NCBI RefSeq assembly: GCF_032268605.1
Contig: NZ_CP130318.1
Span: forward strand, 4,687,501-4,751,500
Source of the DNA: Paenibacillus aurantius
GTDB lineage: Bacteria; Bacillota; Bacilli; Paenibacillales; NBRC-103111
Direction of reading: 5' to 3'
Length of the DNA stretch: 64,000 bases
The first letter of the stretch is position 1, and every line of letters starts with the position of its first letter. The position numbers and the translations under genes were made by a program. Shown one piece after another: positions 61,326-64,000 of the stretch. The notes under the pieces were generated by a model. The model made no database searches, was not told the origin of the DNA, and worked only from the letters and a program-made list of their open reading frames with translations.

Positions 61326-63122
61326 ATGTTCCAGAACAGCATCCGCAGCAAGCTGATCGTGTTTCTGCTTGCCGCCACGTTGATCCCTATTACGATTTCC
61401 ATCCTGATTACGTATTTATACACCCGGGAGACCGTCTCCAAAGAAACGGTGGCGACTAGCTCCCATCTGCTCTACCAAGGGAGAACGAACATCGGAAACT
61501 ATTTGGAGAGAATGAACCAGTCCTCCCTTTCGGTCTATAACGATTTTGAGCTGTTCGATATTCTCGATCACAGCTGGCTCCAGAGCGATGAGCTCATCCT
61601 GACCTCCCGCAACGAAATTTACCGCGCCCTGCAGACGATGGCCCATTCGAGCCGGGAGATCCGCCAGGTCTATCTCTTCCTGGAGAAAAACCGGTGGTCC
61701 TTCGCCGTGCTGAACGAGAATTTCGTCCCCTTTCGCAAGGCCGACTATTCCATGCCCCAGCAGAGCCGGGAGGTGTACCTGCAGGCCCCGCATCCGCTTC
61801 ACAGCTACGGGCTCTCTCCTAATATTGAGATTCCGAAGCAGAAGGTCATCACCTTGTACCGGACGATCTACAACGCCATTTCGGCGGAACGTCTCGGCAC
61901 CCTGGCCATCGATTTCGATCTGGAGGCGCTGCGTCAAATATGCGGACAGCTTTATGAGAAAGGCCGCGAGGAGCTGTACCTGCTGGACGATCAGGGGACG
62001 GTGCTCTACAGCCATGATTCCTCTCAGGAGGGCCAGATCCTCCGCCCGGATTGGGAACAGCGGATCGAGCAGGCCGAGGCACCCTCCGGGTCCTTTGACA
62101 TCCGCAGCAGGGACTTTTCGGGAATGGTCATCTATGAGAAGATGCAGACCCCCGATTTCCATTGGACGCTTGTGAAGAGAATCCCATACGACTATTTAAA
62201 CCGCAGTGCACGGCAGTTAACACAAATCAATACCTATGTGTTTGTTTTGTTCCTGGTGGTGGCCGTAGCCTTCACCATTCTCATTTCCTTCCGGTTCACC
62301 GCTCCGATCCGCCGGCTGACGGCGTATATGAACCGGATCAAGACCGGGCAGCTGCAGGTTGACATCGATATCCAGGGAACGGATGAAATCGCGAGGATGG
62401 GTCAAAGCTTCCGTACGATGATGGAAACCATCAACAACCTGATCCTGCGGGAATACCGGCTTGAGATCGCGAACAAGACGAATGAGCTGAAAGCCCTGCA
62501 GGCGCAGATCAATCCTCATTTCCTGAACAACGCCCTGCAGTCGATCGGAACCCTGGCGCTTCATAACGGCGACCGCAAGATGTACTCCCTCATCCATTCC
62601 CTGGCTAAGATGATGAGGTACAGCATGAACACAAGCGAGTCCGTCGTCACCTTGGCTCAGGAAATCGATTACGTGAAGGCTTACCTCGACCTGCAGCAGC
62701 AGCGCTTCGGGGAGGACCTGCAAGTGGCCTTTGAAGTAGAGCCGGAGGCGCTGAAAGCGCGGCTTCCCAAAATGATCCTGCAGCCCCTTGTCGAGAATTA
62801 TTTCAAACACGGCTTCCCTTCTCCCGCCCCGGGCAAGAAGATCGGAATCCGCTGCGGGATCCGGGAAGGCAGCCGGCTGCGGATCGAGGTAACGGATAAT
62901 GGACCGGGCATGACGCCGGAGGAGCTGGAAGCGTGGAACGACAGGCTGGGCCGAGCTCTTGGAAGAGCGAATCCGCCGGACAGCATCGGCTTCATTAACG
63001 TCAATTCCCGGCTCCAGCTGTTTTTTGGGGAAGGGGCCGGCATGAGGCTGACCGGGGCCGCAGGCGGAGGCTTGGGTATTGAAATGGAAATTCCCCTGAC
63101 CCTCGAGGAGGAGGATATATGA
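61326..63122 (+). CDS. YesM-type sensor histidine kinase (system D)
   Basis: A 598-residue kinase with membrane segments at about 13-33 and 300-322, an extracellular Cache-like domain, HAMP (A-P-I-R-R-L-T-A-Y-M-N-R) and a His_kinase domain with the phospho-acceptor in Q-I-N-P-H-F-L-N-N. T-D-N-G-P-G-M is the ATP lid. I used the ATG with AAAGGAAG upstream; the frame runs 21 codons further up. It is coupled to the regulator by ATGA. Confidence 0.93.
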   Translation: MFQNSIRSKLIVFLLAATLIPITISILITYLYTRETVSKETVATSSHLLYQGRTNIGNYLERMNQSSLSVYNDFELFDILDHSWLQSDELILTSRNEIYRALQTMAHSSREIRQVYLFLEKNRWSFAVLNENFVPFRKADYSMPQQSREVYLQAPHPLHSYGLSPNIEIPKQKVITLYRTIYNAISAERLGTLAIDFDLEALRQICGQLYEKGREELYLLDDQGTVLYSHDSSQEGQILRPDWEQRIEQAEAPSGSFDIRSRDFSGMVIYEKMQTPDFHWTLVKRIPYDYLNRSARQLTQINTYVFVLFLVVAVAFTILISFRFTAPIRRLTAYMNRIKTGQLQVDIDIQGTDEIARMGQSFRTMMETINNLILREYRLEIANKTNELKALQAQINPHFLNNALQSIGTLALHNGDRKMYSLIHSLAKMMRYSMNTSESVVTLAQEIDYVKAYLDLQQQRFGEDLQVAFEVEPEALKARLPKMILQPLVENYFKHGFPSPAPGKKIGIRCGIREGSRLRIEVTDNGPGMTPEELEAWNDRLGRALGRANPPDSIGFINVNSRLQLFFGEGAGMRLTGAAGGGLGIEMEIPLTLEEEDI

Positions 63123-64000
63123 AGATTTTGATTGTTGATGATGAGTTGCATGTCCGGGATGCCATCCGTCTGCTGGTGGACTGGGAACGGTATGGCATAT
63201 CCGACATTCTGGAGGCTTCCGACGGCCAGGCGGCCGTGGAGCTTCTGCAGGAGCAGAGCCCCGAGATCGTGTTTACCGATATGATGATGCCGGGCATGAA
63301 TGGAGTCGGTCTCTTGGAATGGATTCAGGCGAACGCGCCGCGAACCAAAGCCGTTGTCATCAGCGGTCACGACGATTTCGACTTTGTCCGCAATACGGTA
63401 AAGTTCGGTGGGCTCGATTATATCCTGAAGCCGGTGGACCCGGATCAGCTTCAAGAGGCGGTCAAGCGTGCCGTAGAGGCTAGGACGAAGGAAGACGAGG
63501 AACGGAAGCGGAATCAGCAGAGGGGCATGGAAATCAACCAGATCAAACCCGTATACTGGGATAAAATGTTCTCTCAATGCATTGACGACCCTTCTTATTA
63601 TCACTCTATCCGGGATAGCGTCCACCAGGAATTCGGCCTTCGCCCCGGGGATGAAACCTGCCGGGTGGCCATTCTGAGCCTGGACCGCATGGATCGAAAG
63701 GTGAGGGACAAATTCGCTTCCGCGATGGACCTGCTCTTCTTCTCGCTCCTCAACATCTGCAACGAGTACCTGCGGCGGACCAACCGGGGCTTCGCCTTCC
63801 GCCATTGGAATTCGACAAGGGAGATCATTCTGATCTTGTGGAGGGATTTGACAACGGCAAGCGCCCTCCTCGGCCATATCAACGAAGGAATTTTTCGAAC
63901 GCTTGGCGGGCGGTTCGAGTTCGGCCTCGGCTCCGAAAAGCCTCTCCCTCCCGGCCTTCAGCATTCCTACCGCGAGGCGGCCGAAGCTCTCGATAGGCGC
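63119..64000 (+). CDS. AraC-type response regulator, partial (system D)
   Basis: The receiver domain is complete: D7/D8, phospho-acceptor D54 (V-F-T-D-M-M-M-P) and K104. A middle region follows, and the window edge cuts the gene after about 294 residues, before the expected AraC helix-turn-helix. Its ATG overlaps the kinase stop. By context it should control the divergent importer operon. Confidence 0.92.
   Translation, partial: MKILIVDDELHVRDAIRLLVDWERYGISDILEASDGQAAVELLQEQSPEIVFTDMMMPGMNGVGLLEWIQANAPRTKAVVISGHDDFDFVRNTVKFGGLDYILKPVDPDQLQEAVKRAVEARTKEDEERKRNQQRGMEINQIKPVYWDKMFSQCIDDPSYYHSIRDSVHQEFGLRPGDETCRVAILSLDRMDRKVRDKFASAMDLLFFSLLNICNEYLRRTNRGFAFRHWNSTREIILILWRDLTTASALLGHINEGIFRTLGGRFEFGLGSEKPLPPGLQHSYREAAEALDRR

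Overview
The window looks like chromosome of a moderately high-GC, spore-forming Bacillota of the Paenibacillus type. The evidence is strong AGGAGG-type ribosome sites, a family II inorganic pyrophosphatase, a PrkA kinase, an HPr paralogue, and several Lpl/Yte-type sugar ABC importers paired with YesM-like kinases and AraC-type response regulators. Almost everything is on the minus strand. I saw no tRNA, rRNA, CRISPR array, phage or insertion sequence. All functional calls rest on reading motifs by eye.

Layout. 1-5.6 kb: a membrane GT-C glycosyltransferase with a carbohydrate-binding-like N-terminus (cut by the window edge), a secreted deacetylase-like protein with FG-GAP repeats, a methyltransferase and a small membrane protein. 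5.8-8.1 kb: a GH88 unsaturated glucuronyl hydrolase and its LacI-type regulator. 8.2-17.3 kb: housekeeping and signalling genes (pirin, chemoreceptor, GNAT-Nudix fusion, pyrophosphatase PpaC, VOC protein, HPr-like protein, GGDEF-EAL protein).

17.4-43.4 kb holds three ABC importer systems. System A (17.4-24.4 kb) has a two-component pair followed by two permeases and a binding lipoprotein. System B (24.7-32.1 kb) has a membrane-bound AraC regulator, two permeases, a binding lipoprotein, and then an amidohydrolase and a Rieske protein in the same run. System C (34.3-43.4 kb) is a likely single operon of binding protein, two permeases, kinase, regulator and a GH2 beta-mannosidase. 43.6-48.0 kb is a three-gene oxidoreductase operon (Gfo/Idh/MocA, DUF6807/PmoA-like, 2-hydroxyacid dehydrogenase) divergent from a XylR-like regulator. 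48.2-57.9 kb has PrkA, a DUF2161 nuclease-like protein, a CPDC flavoprotein, a TauE-type permease, a heterodimeric ABC exporter with one degenerate ATP site, and an unusual proline/tryptophan-repeat protein. 58.0-64.0 kb is system D: two permeases and a binding protein, divergent from a two-component pair cut by the right edge.

The common theme is sensing and importing oligosaccharides: outside glycans are probably cut, imported by dedicated systems, and cleaved inside by GH88 or GH2 enzymes. Catabolite-type operators are visible at several promoters. The least explained items are the amidohydrolase-Rieske pair of system B, the 11-12-residue repeat protein at 57.3 kb, and the HPr-like protein at 14.4 kb.
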